Assembly (NCBI RefSeq): GCF_030285665.1
Contig: NZ_CP127295.1
Coordinates: 10,540,001-10,604,000, forward strand
DNA from: Amycolatopsis mongoliensis
GTDB lineage: Bacteria; Actinomycetota; Actinomycetes; Mycobacteriales; Pseudonocardiaceae
Reading direction: 5' to 3'
DNA: 64,000 nucleotides
Part shown: in pieces, positions 45,137 through 54,979 of the stretch
Layout of the letters: each line of letters begins with the position of its first letter
Numbering within the stretch: position 1 is the first letter of the stretch
The notes under the pieces: model-generated
Told to the model about the DNA's origin: nothing
Database searches by the model: none
What the model saw: the letters and a program-made list of their open reading frames with translations, nothing else
Position numbers and translations under genes: made by a program

Positions 45137-46102
45137 GTGAACGACGAAAACGGGGAGCGCGGCGAGGCCGAGCCCCAGATCCCGGCGGGGGCGGCGGCCG
45201 TCCGGGACGCCCGGCGGTGGCTCAGCCGCCGCTCGGTGCTGATCGCGGGGGCATCCGGGCTGGCCGTGGGCGGCCTGGCCGTCGGCACCGCGACCGGCAA
45301 GCTGCCGTTCAGCCAGGCTCTGCAGCGCACGTCGGGCGTGACGTCGTCGAACCCGACGACCCAGCTGGGCAGCACCCGCGTCGAGCGCGTCTACTCCCAG
45401 GCCCGAGGCCGGATGGTCGACCTCGTGTTCATCCTGCCGTCGAAGACCCCGCCGAAGGGGCTGCCGATGTCGCTCATGCTGCACGGCCTGCACGGCAACG
45501 CCCGCAGCGCGGCTCCCACCGGCACGCTCAAGCAGCTCTCCAGCGACGTCGCGCGCAAGGCGGTCCCGGCGTTCGGCTTCGTCGCCGTCGACGGTGGTGA
45601 CAACTACTGGCACGAGGTGCACCCGGGCGACGACCCGATGGCGATGCTGCTGGAAGAGGTCCCGCAGTGGCTGCGGGCCCGCGGGTTCGCCGGGGACACC
45701 GGGCAGCCGTTCGCCTGCACGGGCGTCTCGATGGGCGGGTTCGGCGCCCTGGTGTACACCCGCCGCCGGGTGGAACGCCGCCAGCCGCCGGCCGCGGTCG
45801 CGACCCTGGCCCCCGCGCTGATCCTGTCCTGGCAGGAGATGGCCAAGCGGCACATCTTCACCGGCCTGAACGACTGGACGGCGCTGGACCCGCTGCGGCA
45901 CGTCGACGAGACGAAGAGCGTGGCCAACGGCATCTGGTGCGGCACGGAGGACCCGTTCATCACCGGCGTCCGCCGCTACATCGACGCGGCCCGCCCGGCG
46001 GTGGCCCACACCGCCCACGGCAAGCACGGCGACCCCTTCAACCGGACCGTGGTGCCGAGCTTGATCAGCTTCCTGGGCAAGCACATCCCCCGCAAGGACT
46101 GA
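45137..46102 (+). CDS. Tat-exported alpha/beta hydrolase (esterase/antigen 85-like)
   Basis: 321 residues from the GTG at 45137 (GGAG four to five bases upstream). Twin-arginine signal WLSRRSVLIAGASGLAVGG. The catalytic domain shows LMLHGLHGNARS, CTGVSMGGFGALV with the nucleophile Ser, an acid likely in GTEDPF, and a His near HTAHGKHG. Resembles the putative esterase/mycolyltransferase-like group (esterase D fold). Substrate unknown, probably extracellular esters. A long open frame upstream to 45014 is arginine-rich and not used. Confidence 0.88.
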   Translation: MNDENGERGEAEPQIPAGAAAVRDARRWLSRRSVLIAGASGLAVGGLAVGTATGKLPFSQALQRTSGVTSSNPTTQLGSTRVERVYSQARGRMVDLVFILPSKTPPKGLPMSLMLHGLHGNARSAAPTGTLKQLSSDVARKAVPAFGFVAVDGGDNYWHEVHPGDDPMAMLLEEVPQWLRARGFAGDTGQPFACTGVSMGGFGALVYTRRRVERRQPPAAVATLAPALILSWQEMAKRHIFTGLNDWTALDPLRHVDETKSVANGIWCGTEDPFITGVRRYIDAARPAVAHTAHGKHGDPFNRTVVPSLISFLGKHIPRKD

Positions 46103-46126
46103 CCGCGAAGGCCGGGGTGCGCGGGA

Positions 46127-47047
46127 TCAGCAGCTGAAGTGGACCCGGGTCGTCGTGCGGCCCGGGACCCAGTACGTCCGGACCAGGTCCGCCAGCCGGT
46201 TCACCAGCAGCAGGCCACGGCCGCCCAGCGCCGCCGCGGCCGGCGGGATCCGGCCCGCCAGGGGCTCGGTGATCGTGCCCGTGTCGGTGACCTCGCCGAC
46301 CACCTGGCGTTCCTCCGCCCACAGCCGGAGCACGCCCGCGCCGCCGCCGTAGAGGATGCTGTTCGTCGTCAGCTCCGCGAGCGCCAGGGTGAAGTCGTCA
46401 CGCCGGGGGCGGCGCAGGCCGTGGCGGGCGGCCCAGCGCTCCGCGAACCCGCGCAGCGAGGCCAGCTGCCCGATGTCGAACTTCCGCTCGACCGCCGACG
46501 CCGGCTGTTCCAGGGGCCGCATGAAGTCCGCGCGGGCTCCGTCCGGGTCGAACCGGGGGCTGACGAACGGCCCGGCCGGCCCCCACACCTCCGGGTGGGT
46601 GCGCTCGGCGTCGGCCAGCGCGTCCGGCGGCAGCGCCGCGGTGTCGTAGGGGCAGAGCACCGCCAGGTCACGCCCCGCGAGAGCGTGGTTGAGGAGCGCC
46701 TCGTGCAGGACGCACGCCGGGTACTCGGCTCCGGAGCGGTCGCCCCACATCGGCTCGGCCACGATCCGCACCGGGCCCGCGTGCTCGCCGGCGAAGGCGA
46801 GCAGGACCGTCGGCAGGATCGCACCGGGGTTGCGGCCCACCCGGCACATGTCGGTCAGCCGCACTTCGCGGGCCCGGTCCGCCAGGGCCTCCTCGATGAG
46901 CTGCAGGTTCCGCGCGGGGACGGCGACGGCCACGGGTTCACCCCGGTCCAGACCGTCGAGCAGGAACGGAACGACGCCGCCGAGGTACTCACTGTCACCG
47001 CCGTAGAACAGTGCCGGATGCCGGAACGGGATCAGGGCACCTACCAC
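46127..47047 (-). CDS. MEDS-domain anti-sigma-type ATPase regulator
   Basis: 306 residues from a GTG at 47047. N-terminal MEDS (DcmR-like sensory) domain: HPALFYGGDSEYLGGVVPFLLDGL, then VLCPYDTAALPPDALADAERTHP. C-terminal GHKL ATPase of the RsbW/HATPase_c_2 kind: LALAELTTNSILYGGG (N-box), TDTGTI and GGRGLLLVNRLAD (G boxes). Such proteins are thought to phosphorylate anti-sigma antagonists or sequester sigma factors in stress responses. Soluble, no membrane segment. Lone gene; target sigma factor not in the window. Confidence 0.9.
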   Translation of the reverse strand: MVGALIPFRHPALFYGGDSEYLGGVVPFLLDGLDRGEPVAVAVPARNLQLIEEALADRAREVRLTDMCRVGRNPGAILPTVLLAFAGEHAGPVRIVAEPMWGDRSGAEYPACVLHEALLNHALAGRDLAVLCPYDTAALPPDALADAERTHPEVWGPAGPFVSPRFDPDGARADFMRPLEQPASAVERKFDIGQLASLRGFAERWAARHGLRRPRRDDFTLALAELTTNSILYGGGAGVLRLWAEERQVVGEVTDTGTITEPLAGRIPPAAAALGGRGLLLVNRLADLVRTYWVPGRTTTRVHFSC

Positions 47048-47100
47048 GGGAGCTTGCTACCCGGAGACGACAGGGCGCAAACGCTTCGAACGGAGGAAGT

Positions 47101-47508
47101 TCACTCCACCCAACGGCCGACGACCGAGATCAGCCAGAAACCGACCACGGTCGCGACGGCGAACAACAGCACCCAGTTGACCAGCGGACGCCGCTCGGTC
47201 ACCCCACGGGCTCGCCAGAGCGCGTAACCCGCCACGACGAAGAGCGGCAGCGGGATCAACGGCAGCGGCGACAGGCGGGCCACCACGGCCACGACACAAG
47301 TGCCGGCGCACACGGCCAGCACGCCCATCAGCACCCGGTGCAGCCACGGGTACCGGTCGAACGCGGACGCGATGACGCGTTCGCTCAGCTCGCGGAACCC
47401 GAGGACCGGGCCGGCGGGCACCGGCGCCGGTTCGGGTGGCGGCGGTGCCTGCACGCCACCGGCGGGAGCGGCGCCCCCGCCGGTGACCGGCATAGAATCA
47501 GCAGTCAT
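47101..47508 (-). CDS. Hypothetical membrane protein
   Basis: 135 residues from the ATG at 47508 with AGGA eight bases upstream. A Pro/Ala-rich N-terminal 35 residues, an amphipathic segment (GFRELSERVIASAFDRYPWLHRV), and about three membrane stretches (MGVLAVCAGTCVVAVVARL, LPLIPLPLFVVAGYALW, WVLLFAVATVVGFWLISVV). Family not recognised. It follows clpX on the same strand with 50 bases between. Confidence 0.75.
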   Translation of the reverse strand: MTADSMPVTGGGAAPAGGVQAPPPPEPAPVPAGPVLGFRELSERVIASAFDRYPWLHRVLMGVLAVCAGTCVVAVVARLSPLPLIPLPLFVVAGYALWRARGVTERRPLVNWVLLFAVATVVGFWLISVVGRWVE

Positions 47509-47558
47509 TCAGCTTTCCTGTCGGGTCTCCGGGCCGCGTGGCCCGGAGACGCCCGGCC

Positions 47559-48854
47559 TCAGGCCGACTTCTCGCCGCGCTCGCTGCGCGCGCGCCGCGT
47601 CGGCTGCCGGGCGACGATCGTCGGGTTCACGTTCTCCCGGACGGTCTGCTCGGTGATCACGACCTTCGCCACGTCGTCGCGGCTCGGGATGTCGTACATG
47701 ACCGGCTGGAGCACTTCCTCCATGATGGCCCGCAGCCCGCGGGCACCGGTCCCGCGCAGGACCGCCTGGTCGGCGATGGCCTCGAGCGCGGTCTTGGTGA
47801 ACTCGAGCTCGACGTTGTCCATCTCGAAGAGCTTCTTGTACTGCTTCACCAGGGCGTTGCGCGGCTGGGTGAGGATGCTGACCAGCGATTCCTTGTCCAG
47901 GTGGTTGACCGTCGCCACGACCGGGAGCCGGCCGATGAACTCCGGGATCAGCCCGAACTTGATCAGGTCCTCGGGCATGGTGTCGGAGAAGACGTCACTC
48001 TCTTCGATCTCGGACTTCGTGCGGATCTCCGCGCCGAAGCCGAGGCCACGCTTGCCGACCCGCTCGTTGATGATCTTCTCCAGCCCGGCGAACGCGCCGG
48101 CCACGATGAACAGCACGTTCGTCGTGTCGATCTGGATGAACTCCTGGTGCGGGTGCTTGCGGCCGCCCTGCGGCGGCACCGAGGCGGTGGTGCCCTCGAG
48201 GATCTTCAGCAGCGCCTGCTGGACACCCTCGCCCGACACGTCCCGCGTGATCGAGGGGTTTTCGCTCTTCCGGGCGATCTTGTCGACCTCGTCGATGTAG
48301 ATGATCCCGGTCTCGGCCCGCTTGACGTCGTAGTCCGCCGCCTGGATGAGCTTGAGCAGGATGTTCTCGACGTCTTCGCCGACGTACCCGGCCTCGGTCA
48401 GCGCCGTGGCGTCCGCGATCGCGAACGGCACGTTGAGCAGCTTCGCCAGCGTCTGCGCGAGGTAGGTCTTGCCGCACCCGGTGGGGCCGAGCATCAGGAT
48501 GTTCGACTTGGCGAGCTCGACCGACTCCTCCTTGGAGTCCTTCGGCCCGGCCTTGTCGTCCGCCTGGATCCGCTTGTAGTGGTTGTAGACCGCTACCGCG
48601 AGGGTCCGCTTGGCGTCCTCCTGGCCGATGATGTACTGCTCGAGGAACTCGTGGATGTCGGCGGGCTTGGGCAGCTCGTCGAGCTTGACGTCGCCGGCCT
48701 CGGCCAGCTCCTCCTCGATGATCTCGTTGCAGAGGTCGATGCACTCATCGCAGATGTAGACCCCGGGGCCGGCAATGAGCTTCTTCACCTGCTTCTGGCT
48801 CTTCCCACAGAAAGAACACTTCAGCAGGTCTCCGCCGTCACCGATCCGTGCCAT
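47559..48854 (-). CDS. clpX: ATP-dependent Clp protease ATP-binding subunit ClpX
   Basis: AAA+ unfoldase that feeds substrates to ClpP1P2, 431 residues. N-terminal zinc-binding C4 domain ([18 protein letters not shown]), Walker [12 protein letters not shown], Walker [12 protein letters not shown], sensor 2 [11 protein letters not shown], and the GYVGEDVE pore loop. The IGL/IGF loop that docks ClpP (GLGFGAEI) is present. ATG at 48854. A separate promoter is likely because about 230 bases with a terminator hairpin lie between clpP2 and clpX. Confidence 0.97.
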   Translation of the reverse strand: MARIGDGGDLLKCSFCGKSQKQVKKLIAGPGVYICDECIDLCNEIIEEELAEAGDVKLDELPKPADIHEFLEQYIIGQEDAKRTLAVAVYNHYKRIQADDKAGPKDSKEESVELAKSNILMLGPTGCGKTYLAQTLAKLLNVPFAIADATALTEAGYVGEDVENILLKLIQAADYDVKRAETGIIYIDEVDKIARKSENPSITRDVSGEGVQQALLKILEGTTASVPPQGGRKHPHQEFIQIDTTNVLFIVAGAFAGLEKIINERVGKRGLGFGAEIRTKSEIEESDVFSDTMPEDLIKFGLIPEFIGRLPVVATVNHLDKESLVSILTQPRNALVKQYKKLFEMDNVELEFTKTALEAIADQAVLRGTGARGLRAIMEEVLQPVMYDIPSRDDVAKVVITEQTVRENVNPTIVARQPTRRARSERGEKSA

Positions 48855-49040
48855 GGCCGTTGACCTCGTCCCCTCCGGCGCGGGTTTCCGCGCCTGACGT
48901 GTGTTGCGACGGTGCGACCCCCGGTCACGGACGACCGAGCGGAGCCTCACGCATTGCCACTGACGGTACCCGTCCGATGCCGTGGGCGGGAACACCCACA
49001 GGCGCCGGGAGCACGTCAGAGGACGACCCTAAACCAGAGT

Positions 49041-49074
49041 GCCGGTGTATGTCGTCTTCTCGACACACACCGGC
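49041..49074 (-). terminator. Hairpin downstream of clpP2
   Basis: A 14-bp stem with one mismatch, GCCGGTGTATGTCG (49041-49054) with CGACACACACCGGC (49061-49074), ten bases past the clpP2 stop. The downstream minus-strand text has only a short T-run. Confidence 0.65.
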
Positions 49075-49083
49075 CTGGCGGAT

Positions 49084-49737
49084 CTACAGAGCCGACGCCT
49101 TCCGGTACGGCAGCACCTCGTCGATGATGCCGTACGCCTTGGCCTCCTCGGCGGTCAGGATCTTGTCCCGCTCGATGTCGTTCCGGATCTGGTCCGGGTC
49201 CTTGTTCGTGTGCTTCGCCAGGATGACCTCCATCTGGCGCCGCACCCGCTGGATCTCGTTCGCCTGGATCTCCAGGTCGGAGACCTGGCCGTAGGTGCCC
49301 TCGGTGGCCGGCTGGTGGATCAGCACCCGCGAGTTGGGCAGCGCGTAGCGCTTGCCCGGGGTGCCGGCCGCCAGCAGCACCGCGGCCGCGGAGGCGGCCT
49401 GGCCGAGGCAGTACGTCTGGATGTCCGGGCGGACGAACTGCATGGTGTCGTAGATCGCCATCAGCGAGGTGAACGAGCCACCCGGCGAGTTGATGTAGAG
49501 CAGGATGTCGCGGTCCGGGTCCTCGTGCTCGAGGTGCAGCAGCTGGGCCATCACGTCGTTGGCCGACGCGTCGTCCACCTGCACGCCGAGGAAGATGACC
49601 CGCTCTTCGTACAGCTTGTTGTACGGGTTCGACTCCTTGACGCCGTAGCTGGTGCGCTCGACGTACGACGGCAGGATGTACCGCGACTGGGGAGTGTTCG
49701 GAGCCCGGAAGTCACCCGGGAGCCTGAAGTTGCTCAT
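49084..49737 (-). CDS. clpP2: ATP-dependent Clp protease proteolytic subunit ClpP2
   Basis: 217 residues; forms the mixed ClpP1P2 tetradecamer. Catalytic Ser in [14 protein letters not shown], His in [10 protein letters not shown], Asp further on in [12 protein letters not shown]. Start ATG at 49737 with AGGAG eight bases upstream. It follows clpP1 by 26 bases, one operon. The N-terminal extension before [13 protein letters not shown] is as in other actinobacterial ClpP2. Confidence 0.97.
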   Translation of the reverse strand: MSNFRLPGDFRAPNTPQSRYILPSYVERTSYGVKESNPYNKLYEERVIFLGVQVDDASANDVMAQLLHLEHEDPDRDILLYINSPGGSFTSLMAIYDTMQFVRPDIQTYCLGQAASAAAVLLAAGTPGKRYALPNSRVLIHQPATEGTYGQVSDLEIQANEIQRVRRQMEVILAKHTNKDPDQIRNDIERDKILTAEEAKAYGIIDEVLPYRKASAL

Positions 49738-49763
49738 GATCGAGTCTCCTGTGTGCTTCGCGC

Positions 49764-50369
49764 TCAGTTCGAGCCCGGACGGGCGATGTCGGCGGTGAGG
49801 ACGTGGTCCACGAACCCGTAGTCCTTCGCCTCCTGCGCGGTGAACCAGCGGTCGCGGTCCCCGTCCTTGATGATCTGCTCGACCGTCTGACCGGTCTGGT
49901 CGGCCGTGATCTTGGCCAGCTCCTGCTTCCACTTGTTGAAGAGGTCGGCCTGGATCGCGATGTCCGACGCCGTGCCGCCGACACCGGCCGAGGGCTGGTG
50001 CATCAGGATCCGGGCGTGCGGGAGCGCGTAGCGCTTGCCCGGCGTGCCCGAGGAGAGCAGGAACTGCCCCATCGAGGCCGCCATGCCCATCGCGTAGGTC
50101 GCGACGTCCGGGCGGATCAGCTGCATGGTGTCGTAGATGGCGAACCCGGCGGTGACCGAACCGCCCGGCGAGTTGATGTAGAAGCGGATGTCGGACTCGG
50201 CGTCGTCGGCGTCGAGCAGCAACAGCTGCGCGGTGATCCGGTTGGCGATCTCGTCGTTGACCTCGGAACCGAGGACGACGATGCGCTCCTGGAGCAACCG
50301 CTCGAACACCGAGTCGGTGAGGGTGAGCCCTGCGGTTCCGGTCCGCGCCTCGGGCGTGTGCTGCGTCAC
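49764..50369 (-). CDS. clpP1: ATP-dependent Clp protease proteolytic subunit ClpP1
   Basis: 201 residues from the GTG at 50369. Ser in [18 protein letters not shown], His in ILMHQPSAG, Asp in the [12 protein letters not shown] region. The Gly-rich loop [19 protein letters not shown] is canonical. An upstream in-frame ATG exists at 50486, but the GTG gives the family length and removes a non-conserved stretch. Order tig-clpP1-clpP2-clpX is conserved in actinobacteria. Confidence 0.96.
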   Translation of the reverse strand: MTQHTPEARTGTAGLTLTDSVFERLLQERIVVLGSEVNDEIANRITAQLLLLDADDAESDIRFYINSPGGSVTAGFAIYDTMQLIRPDVATYAMGMAASMGQFLLSSGTPGKRYALPHARILMHQPSAGVGGTASDIAIQADLFNKWKQELAKITADQTGQTVEQIIKDGDRDRWFTAQEAKDYGFVDHVLTADIARPGSN

Positions 50370-50457
50370 GTCTGCCTGCCTTTTCGCCCGCGGCGGCCCG
50401 GTGCTGACGGCCGCCGCTGTCGTTTCAGATGCTTGAGATCTTGTATCCGACCCTAAC

Positions 50458-50497
50458 GAACTCGGGCGGTGCAGAATGCCTGACACCGCCCAAGTTC
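50458..50497 (-). terminator. Terminator after trigger factor
   Basis: GAACTCGGGCGGTG (50458-50471) with CACCGCCCAAGTTC (50484-50497), 14 bp with one mismatch, a 12-base loop, directly downstream of tig on the minus strand. Short TT follows. Confidence 0.7.
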
Positions 50498-50507
50498 GCT
50501 CACAGCT

Positions 50508-51899
50508 TCACTCCGCCGGAGTCTTCGCCGCCTCGTCGGTGACCTGCGTCTCCTGGGTTGCCTCGTCGACGGCCGGCTCGTCGCTGCCGAACAGCTCCGA
50601 AAGGTCGACCTCGGAACCCGAGCCGTCGGTGACGGTCGCCTTGCGGACCACGGAGGCGAGCGCCTTGCCGCGGCGGACGTCGGCGTAGATCGCGGTCAGC
50701 TGGCCGGACTGCTGGGCACGCTGGACGTACTCGTCCGGGCTGATCCCGAAGCGCTGGGCCTGGTAGATGATCCGCTCGGTCAGCTCGCCGTCGTTGACCG
50801 AGACCTCTTCCTTGTCGGCGATGGTGTCCAGCAGCAGCTGCGTGCGGACGGCCTTCTCCGACTCGGTGCGGGTCTCCGCGTCGAACTCCTCCAGCGTGCG
50901 GCCTTCGGCCTCGAGAGCCTGCGCGAACTGGGCCTCGTCGTGGTCGAACGGGTGGATCGCGTCGTGCTTGCGGTTCTCGATCTCGGAGTCGAGGACCTTC
51001 TCCGGGATCGGCACCTCGGTGCGCTCGAGGAGCTCCTCGAGCACCTTGTCGCGGGCCTGGACGCCCTGCTGCATCTTCTTGACGCGGCCGAGGCGCTCAC
51101 GCAGGTCGCCCTTGAGCTCCTCGATCGTGTCGAACTCGCTCGCCATCTGGGCGAACTCGTCGTCGGCCTCGGGCAGCTCGCGCTGCTTGACGGACTGGAC
51201 GGTCACGGTCACCTCGGCGTCCTTGCCGGCGTGGTCGCCGGCGACGAGCTGGGTGGTGAACGTCTTGGTCTCGCCGGCGTTCGCGCCGACGATGGCCTCG
51301 TCGATGCCGTCCACGAGCTGGCCGGAGCCGATCTCGTAGGACAGCCCGGTGGTGGCGGCCTCCTCGACGGCCTCGCCGTCGACGGTCGCGGCCAGGTCGA
51401 TCGAGACGAAGTCGCCGGTCTCGGCCGGGCGCTCGACGCCGGTCAGCGTGCCGAAGCGGGCGCGCAGCTCGTCGAGCTGCTCGTCGACCTCCGCGTCGGT
51501 CAGCTCGACGTCGTCGACGGTGATCGCGAAGCCTTCGAGGTCGGGCAGCTCGATCTCCGGGCGCACGTCGACCTCGGCGGTGAACTCGAGGACGTCACGG
51601 TCTTCGAGCTTGGTCACGTCGAACTCGGGGTTGCCGAGCGTGCGGACCTCGTTCTCGCGAACGGCCTCGATGTACTTGGCCGGGATGGCCTCGTTGACGA
51701 CCTCGTCGAGCACCGGGCCACGCCCGATCCGGCTTTCCAGGACGCGAGCGGGCGCCTTGCCGGGCCGGAAGCCCGGGATGCGCACCTGCTGGGCGATCTT
51801 GCGGTAGGCGCGGTCGAAGTTCGGCTTGAGCTCGTCGAACGGCACCTCGACATTGATCTTGACTCGCGTCGGGCTCAGCTGCTCGACGGTGCTCTTCAA
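50508..51899 (-). CDS. tig: Trigger factor
   Basis: Ribosome-bound chaperone and prolyl isomerase, 463 residues. N-terminal ribosome-binding domain with [20 protein letters not shown] and the signature GFRPGKAP, central FKBP-like domain ([21 protein letters not shown]), C-terminal helical arms, and an acidic Thr/Glu-rich tail of about 40 residues as in other actinobacteria. It heads the chain leading to the Clp genes, but a hairpin separates it from clpP1. Confidence 0.97.
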   Translation of the reverse strand: MKSTVEQLSPTRVKINVEVPFDELKPNFDRAYRKIAQQVRIPGFRPGKAPARVLESRIGRGPVLDEVVNEAIPAKYIEAVRENEVRTLGNPEFDVTKLEDRDVLEFTAEVDVRPEIELPDLEGFAITVDDVELTDAEVDEQLDELRARFGTLTGVERPAETGDFVSIDLAATVDGEAVEEAATTGLSYEIGSGQLVDGIDEAIVGANAGETKTFTTQLVAGDHAGKDAEVTVTVQSVKQRELPEADDEFAQMASEFDTIEELKGDLRERLGRVKKMQQGVQARDKVLEELLERTEVPIPEKVLDSEIENRKHDAIHPFDHDEAQFAQALEAEGRTLEEFDAETRTESEKAVRTQLLLDTIADKEEVSVNDGELTERIIYQAQRFGISPDEYVQRAQQSGQLTAIYADVRRGKALASVVRKATVTDGSGSEVDLSELFGSDEPAVDEATQETQVTDEAAKTPAE

Positions 51900-52027
51900 G
51901 GTCTTCTCCTCGAGCGGTAACGATTGTGGTGGACAATCCTGCGGAAATGGCCCCGGTCACCTGCAGACCGGGACGTCCGAGTCTAGGCCAGGGGCCATCG
52001 CCGCCGGGGCGGGGGCCACCTGCGGCG

Positions 52028-52618
52028 TCACGACCCGAGCATCCGGCCGATCACCCAGCGCATCTGGCCGCTCGCGTGCTCGGCCGACCCGCTGGGCTGC
52101 ACCAGGTGGGAAAGCAGCAGCCGTATGAACGCCTCCACCGCCACCGCCCACTCCGACGCCGTCAGCGAGACCTCGGGGTAGCTGCGCGCGAACACCGCCG
52201 CGACGGCGTCGACGGCCCGGCCGAGCACCGCATCGGACCGGGAGGTCAGCAGCGGGAGGAAGTCGTCGCGGCCGCCCTGCGGGCCGCCGAGGGCGATCTG
52301 CAGCAGCGGGTTGGCGCGGGCGGCTTCGAGGCTGTGCCGGAACGCCGCGGTGACGCCGTCGACCGGACGGCCCGGGTGCGCGGCGGCGTCCGCGGTCACC
52401 CGCTCGACGAAGCGGTCGGTCTCGCGCAGCATCAGGGCCTTGGCGAGCTCGGCCTTGGACCCCAGTTCGTTGTAGACGGTCTGCCTGCTGACGCCGACCT
52501 GCGCGGCCAGCTTGCCCATCGTCACGGCGGCCCAGCCGTCGGCGCGGATGACGTCGGCCGCCGCGGCCAGTAGCTTCTCCCGGGTGCGCGCCGGAACCGG
52601 GTGGGTGACCGCCTTCAC
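52028..52618 (-). CDS. TetR-family regulator
   Basis: 196 residues from a GTG at 52618. HTH: KLLAAAADVIRADGWAAVTMGKLAAQVGVSRQTVYNELGSKAEL. The C-terminal domain resembles the TetR_C_33-type of AlkX/desaturase-linked regulators. It is divergent, with 138 bases between, to the desaturase fusion gene, so it is the likely local repressor. The central AACGTT in TACAACGTTTACA at about 52677-52689 overlaps the -35 of the desaturase promoter, though the symmetry is weak. Confidence 0.88.
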   Translation of the reverse strand: MKAVTHPVPARTREKLLAAAADVIRADGWAAVTMGKLAAQVGVSRQTVYNELGSKAELAKALMLRETDRFVERVTADAAAHPGRPVDGVTAAFRHSLEAARANPLLQIALGGPQGGRDDFLPLLTSRSDAVLGRAVDAVAAVFARSYPEVSLTASEWAVAVEAFIRLLLSHLVQPSGSAEHASGQMRWVIGRMLGS

Positions 52619-52683
52619 ACGGCGAGCTTACCCGCGGGTTCTGTTCCGCTGGCCGACACCTTTTTTCGAAGCCTGCTACAACG

Positions 52684-52712
52684 TTTACAAACCCGGATGA
52701 GTTGTCTACGGT
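52684..52712 (+). promoter_or_regulatory. Putative promoter of the desaturase fusion gene
   Basis: TTTACA (52684-52689), 17-base spacer, TACGGT (52707-52712), a reasonable sigma-70-like pair 45 bases before the ATG at 52757. Confidence 0.55.
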
Positions 52713-52756
52713 GACTCCCGCCTGGCCAGGAGCTTCTCGACCGAGGAGACCGCTCG

Positions 52757-54856
52757 ATGTCCGTCGCCGTCACCGAGCAGCACGGTTCCGTCACAGTGGC
52801 GGCGCCCGCGACCGGGGTGGCCACCGCCCGCGCGGTGCCCTCGCCCCGGATCGCGCTGCCCGCCGTCTCGGTGCCGGCCTTGCTGCTGTTCGCCGGCAGC
52901 GCCGCGCTGTGGGGCACCGCCACCTGGCTGCTGCTCGCCGGGCTCGTGCCGCCGGTCGTGACCGTTCTGCTGAACACCGTCGCCACCTTCGCGATGTACA
53001 CGGTGGTACACGAATCGGCGCACCACTCGGCCGGGAAGCTGACCTGGGTCAACGAGGCGCTCGGCCGGCTGGCCGTCCCGTTCGTCGCGGCGTACGCGTC
53101 GTTCCCCTCGCTGCGGTACGTCCACGGTGAACACCACCGCCACACCAACGCGTCGTTCCGCGCCGATCCGGACGCCTGGACCTCCCGCGGCCCGCGCTGG
53201 CAGCTCCCGCTGCGCTGGCTCACCCTCGACTTCTCCTACGCGCGCTGCTACTTCGCCCGGCTGCGGTCGCGGCCCCCGCACGAGCTCGCCGAGACGCTGG
53301 TGGTGCTGGCGGCCGCCCTGTCGGCCGCGGTGGCGCTGGTCTCGGCCGGCCACGGCGTCGAGCTGCTGTTCGTGTACCTGCTGCCGCAGCGGCTGGGGCT
53401 GGGCCTGCTGGCCTGGGTGTTCGGCTGGCTGCCGCACCACGACCTGCCCGCCGAGGGGCCGCGCGGCCGGTTCGGCACCACCCGCGTGCGCGTCGGCCTC
53501 GAGCGGCTGCTGACCCCGGTGCTGCTGGCGCAGAACCTGCACCTGGTGCACCACCTGCACCCGGCCGTGCCGTTCCACCGGTACCGGCGGGTCTGGCTGG
53601 AGAACCGCGAGGCCTACCTGGCCCACGACGTCCCGATCGGCACCGCCTGGGGCCGGGACCTGACCGCGGAGGAGTACCGGGTGATCGCGGGACTGGACAG
53701 CGAACCCGACGTCGTCGTGCCCGCGCCGGCCCCGCCCCCGCTCGGGCCGAGCCGGTTCCACCGGTTGCGGGTGCGCGAGATCAGCCCGCTGACCGCGGAC
53801 GCCGTCGCGATCACCTTCTACGTCCCGCCCCAGCTCGCGGACGAGTTCCGGTTCCTCCCCGGCCAGCACGTGGCGGTCCGCACCGTGCTCGACGGGCAGC
53901 CGGTGCGCCGGACGTACTCGATCTGCGCGCCCGCGACGTCGGGCGAGCTGCGGATCGCGGTGAAGCGGCGGCCGGGCGGCGCGTTCTCCGGGTTCGCGAC
54001 CACGACGCTGGCCGTGGGCGACTTCCTGGACGTGCTGCCGCCTACCGGAGGGTTCACGCTCACACCCGATCCTTCGCGGACCGCGCACTACGTCGCGCTC
54101 GCCGCGGGCAGCGGCATCACGCCGGTGCTGTCCATCGTGGCCAGCGCGCTGTCCGCCGAGCCGCACAGCCGCGCGACCTTGTTGTACGTCAACACTTCGG
54201 GCGCGACGACGCTCTTCGCGCGCGAGCTGAGCTCCCTCGCCGACGGCTTCGGCGGACGGCTGCACGTCGTCCACTACCGGACCGACGAGCGCGATCCGGA
54301 CCTGCACGCGCACCGGCCCCGGCAGTTCGACACGCTCGGCGAGGCACTGGCGATTTCGCACGAGCGGTACCAGCGCGGCCGGCTCGACGGGACGCGGCTG
54401 CGTGCCCTGCTGCAGAACCGGCTGCACCCGGCGAAGGTCGACGAGTGGTTCCTGTGCGGGCCGCGCGGCCTGATGGACCTGGCCCGCCGGACGCTGGCCG
54501 ACGCGGACGTCCCGGACGAGAACGTCCACTTCGAGCTCTTCCGCGGTGCGGCACCCCTGCGCGACCCGGCGGGCACGCCGGCCCGGGTGGCGGTGACGCT
54601 GGGCGGGACGACGACGTGCGTCCCGGCGGAAGCCGGCGAGACGGTGCTGGACGCGGCGTTGCGGGCCGGGTTCGAGGTGCCGTACTCGTGCACGGGCGGC
54701 GCGTGCGGCACGTGCCTGGCGACGCTGCGGCAGGGCCAGGTCGACATGGACGTCCGCCACGCGCTGACGGTCGACGACGTGGCGGCGGGCCGGATCCTGA
54801 CGTGCCGCTCCCGCGCGACGACCCCGGAGGTCGCGGTCGACTACGACCGCCGCTGA
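52757..54856 (+). CDS. Fatty acid desaturase / ferredoxin reductase / 2Fe-2S ferredoxin fusion
   Basis: 699-residue three-part protein, AGGAG-type site eight bases before the ATG. Residues about 35-330: membrane-bound diiron desaturase or hydroxylase with His boxes HESAHH (85-90), HGEHHRH (123-129) and HLVHHLH (262-268) and hydrophobic stretches. About 345-600: FAD/NAD reductase of the PaaE kind with RRTYSIC and GSGITPVLSI. Last 95 residues: plant-type ferredoxin with CTGGACGTC and a fourth Cys in ILTCRS. The enzyme therefore carries its own electron chain. In M. tuberculosis the same functions are on separate genes (Rv3229c/Rv3230c). Substrate may be a fatty acid or other lipid. Confidence 0.92.
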   Translation: MSVAVTEQHGSVTVAAPATGVATARAVPSPRIALPAVSVPALLLFAGSAALWGTATWLLLAGLVPPVVTVLLNTVATFAMYTVVHESAHHSAGKLTWVNEALGRLAVPFVAAYASFPSLRYVHGEHHRHTNASFRADPDAWTSRGPRWQLPLRWLTLDFSYARCYFARLRSRPPHELAETLVVLAAALSAAVALVSAGHGVELLFVYLLPQRLGLGLLAWVFGWLPHHDLPAEGPRGRFGTTRVRVGLERLLTPVLLAQNLHLVHHLHPAVPFHRYRRVWLENREAYLAHDVPIGTAWGRDLTAEEYRVIAGLDSEPDVVVPAPAPPPLGPSRFHRLRVREISPLTADAVAITFYVPPQLADEFRFLPGQHVAVRTVLDGQPVRRTYSICAPATSGELRIAVKRRPGGAFSGFATTTLAVGDFLDVLPPTGGFTLTPDPSRTAHYVALAAGSGITPVLSIVASALSAEPHSRATLLYVNTSGATTLFARELSSLADGFGGRLHVVHYRTDERDPDLHAHRPRQFDTLGEALAISHERYQRGRLDGTRLRALLQNRLHPAKVDEWFLCGPRGLMDLARRTLADADVPDENVHFELFRGAAPLRDPAGTPARVAVTLGGTTTCVPAEAGETVLDAALRAGFEVPYSCTGGACGTCLATLRQGQVDMDVRHALTVDDVAAGRILTCRSRATTPEVAVDYDRR

Positions 54857-54880
54857 TCCCGACCTCTCCGCCCGACCCAA

Positions 54881-54967
54881 AGCGCCCCAATGTGGCGTTG
54901 GTTGCGCCCCACGCACCCAATGTGGCGTTCGGTGCGCCCCACGCACCGAACGCCACATTGGGGCGCT
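54881..54967. repeat. Intergenic palindromic repeat, AATGTGG family
   Basis: Outer arms AGCGCCCCAATGTGGCG (54881-54897) and its complement (54951-54967). An inner perfect 21-bp stem pairs 54916-54936 with 54942-54962 with loop CCCCA. Two overlapping copies of CGCCCCAATGTGGCG text. It lies between convergent genes; the sister copy is at 42754. Confidence 0.9.
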
Positions 54968-54979
54968 GGGGAACCCGGG

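Noticed and set aside
47538..48863. Plus-strand frame opposite clpX
   Set aside because: Simple shadow of the ClpX gene.
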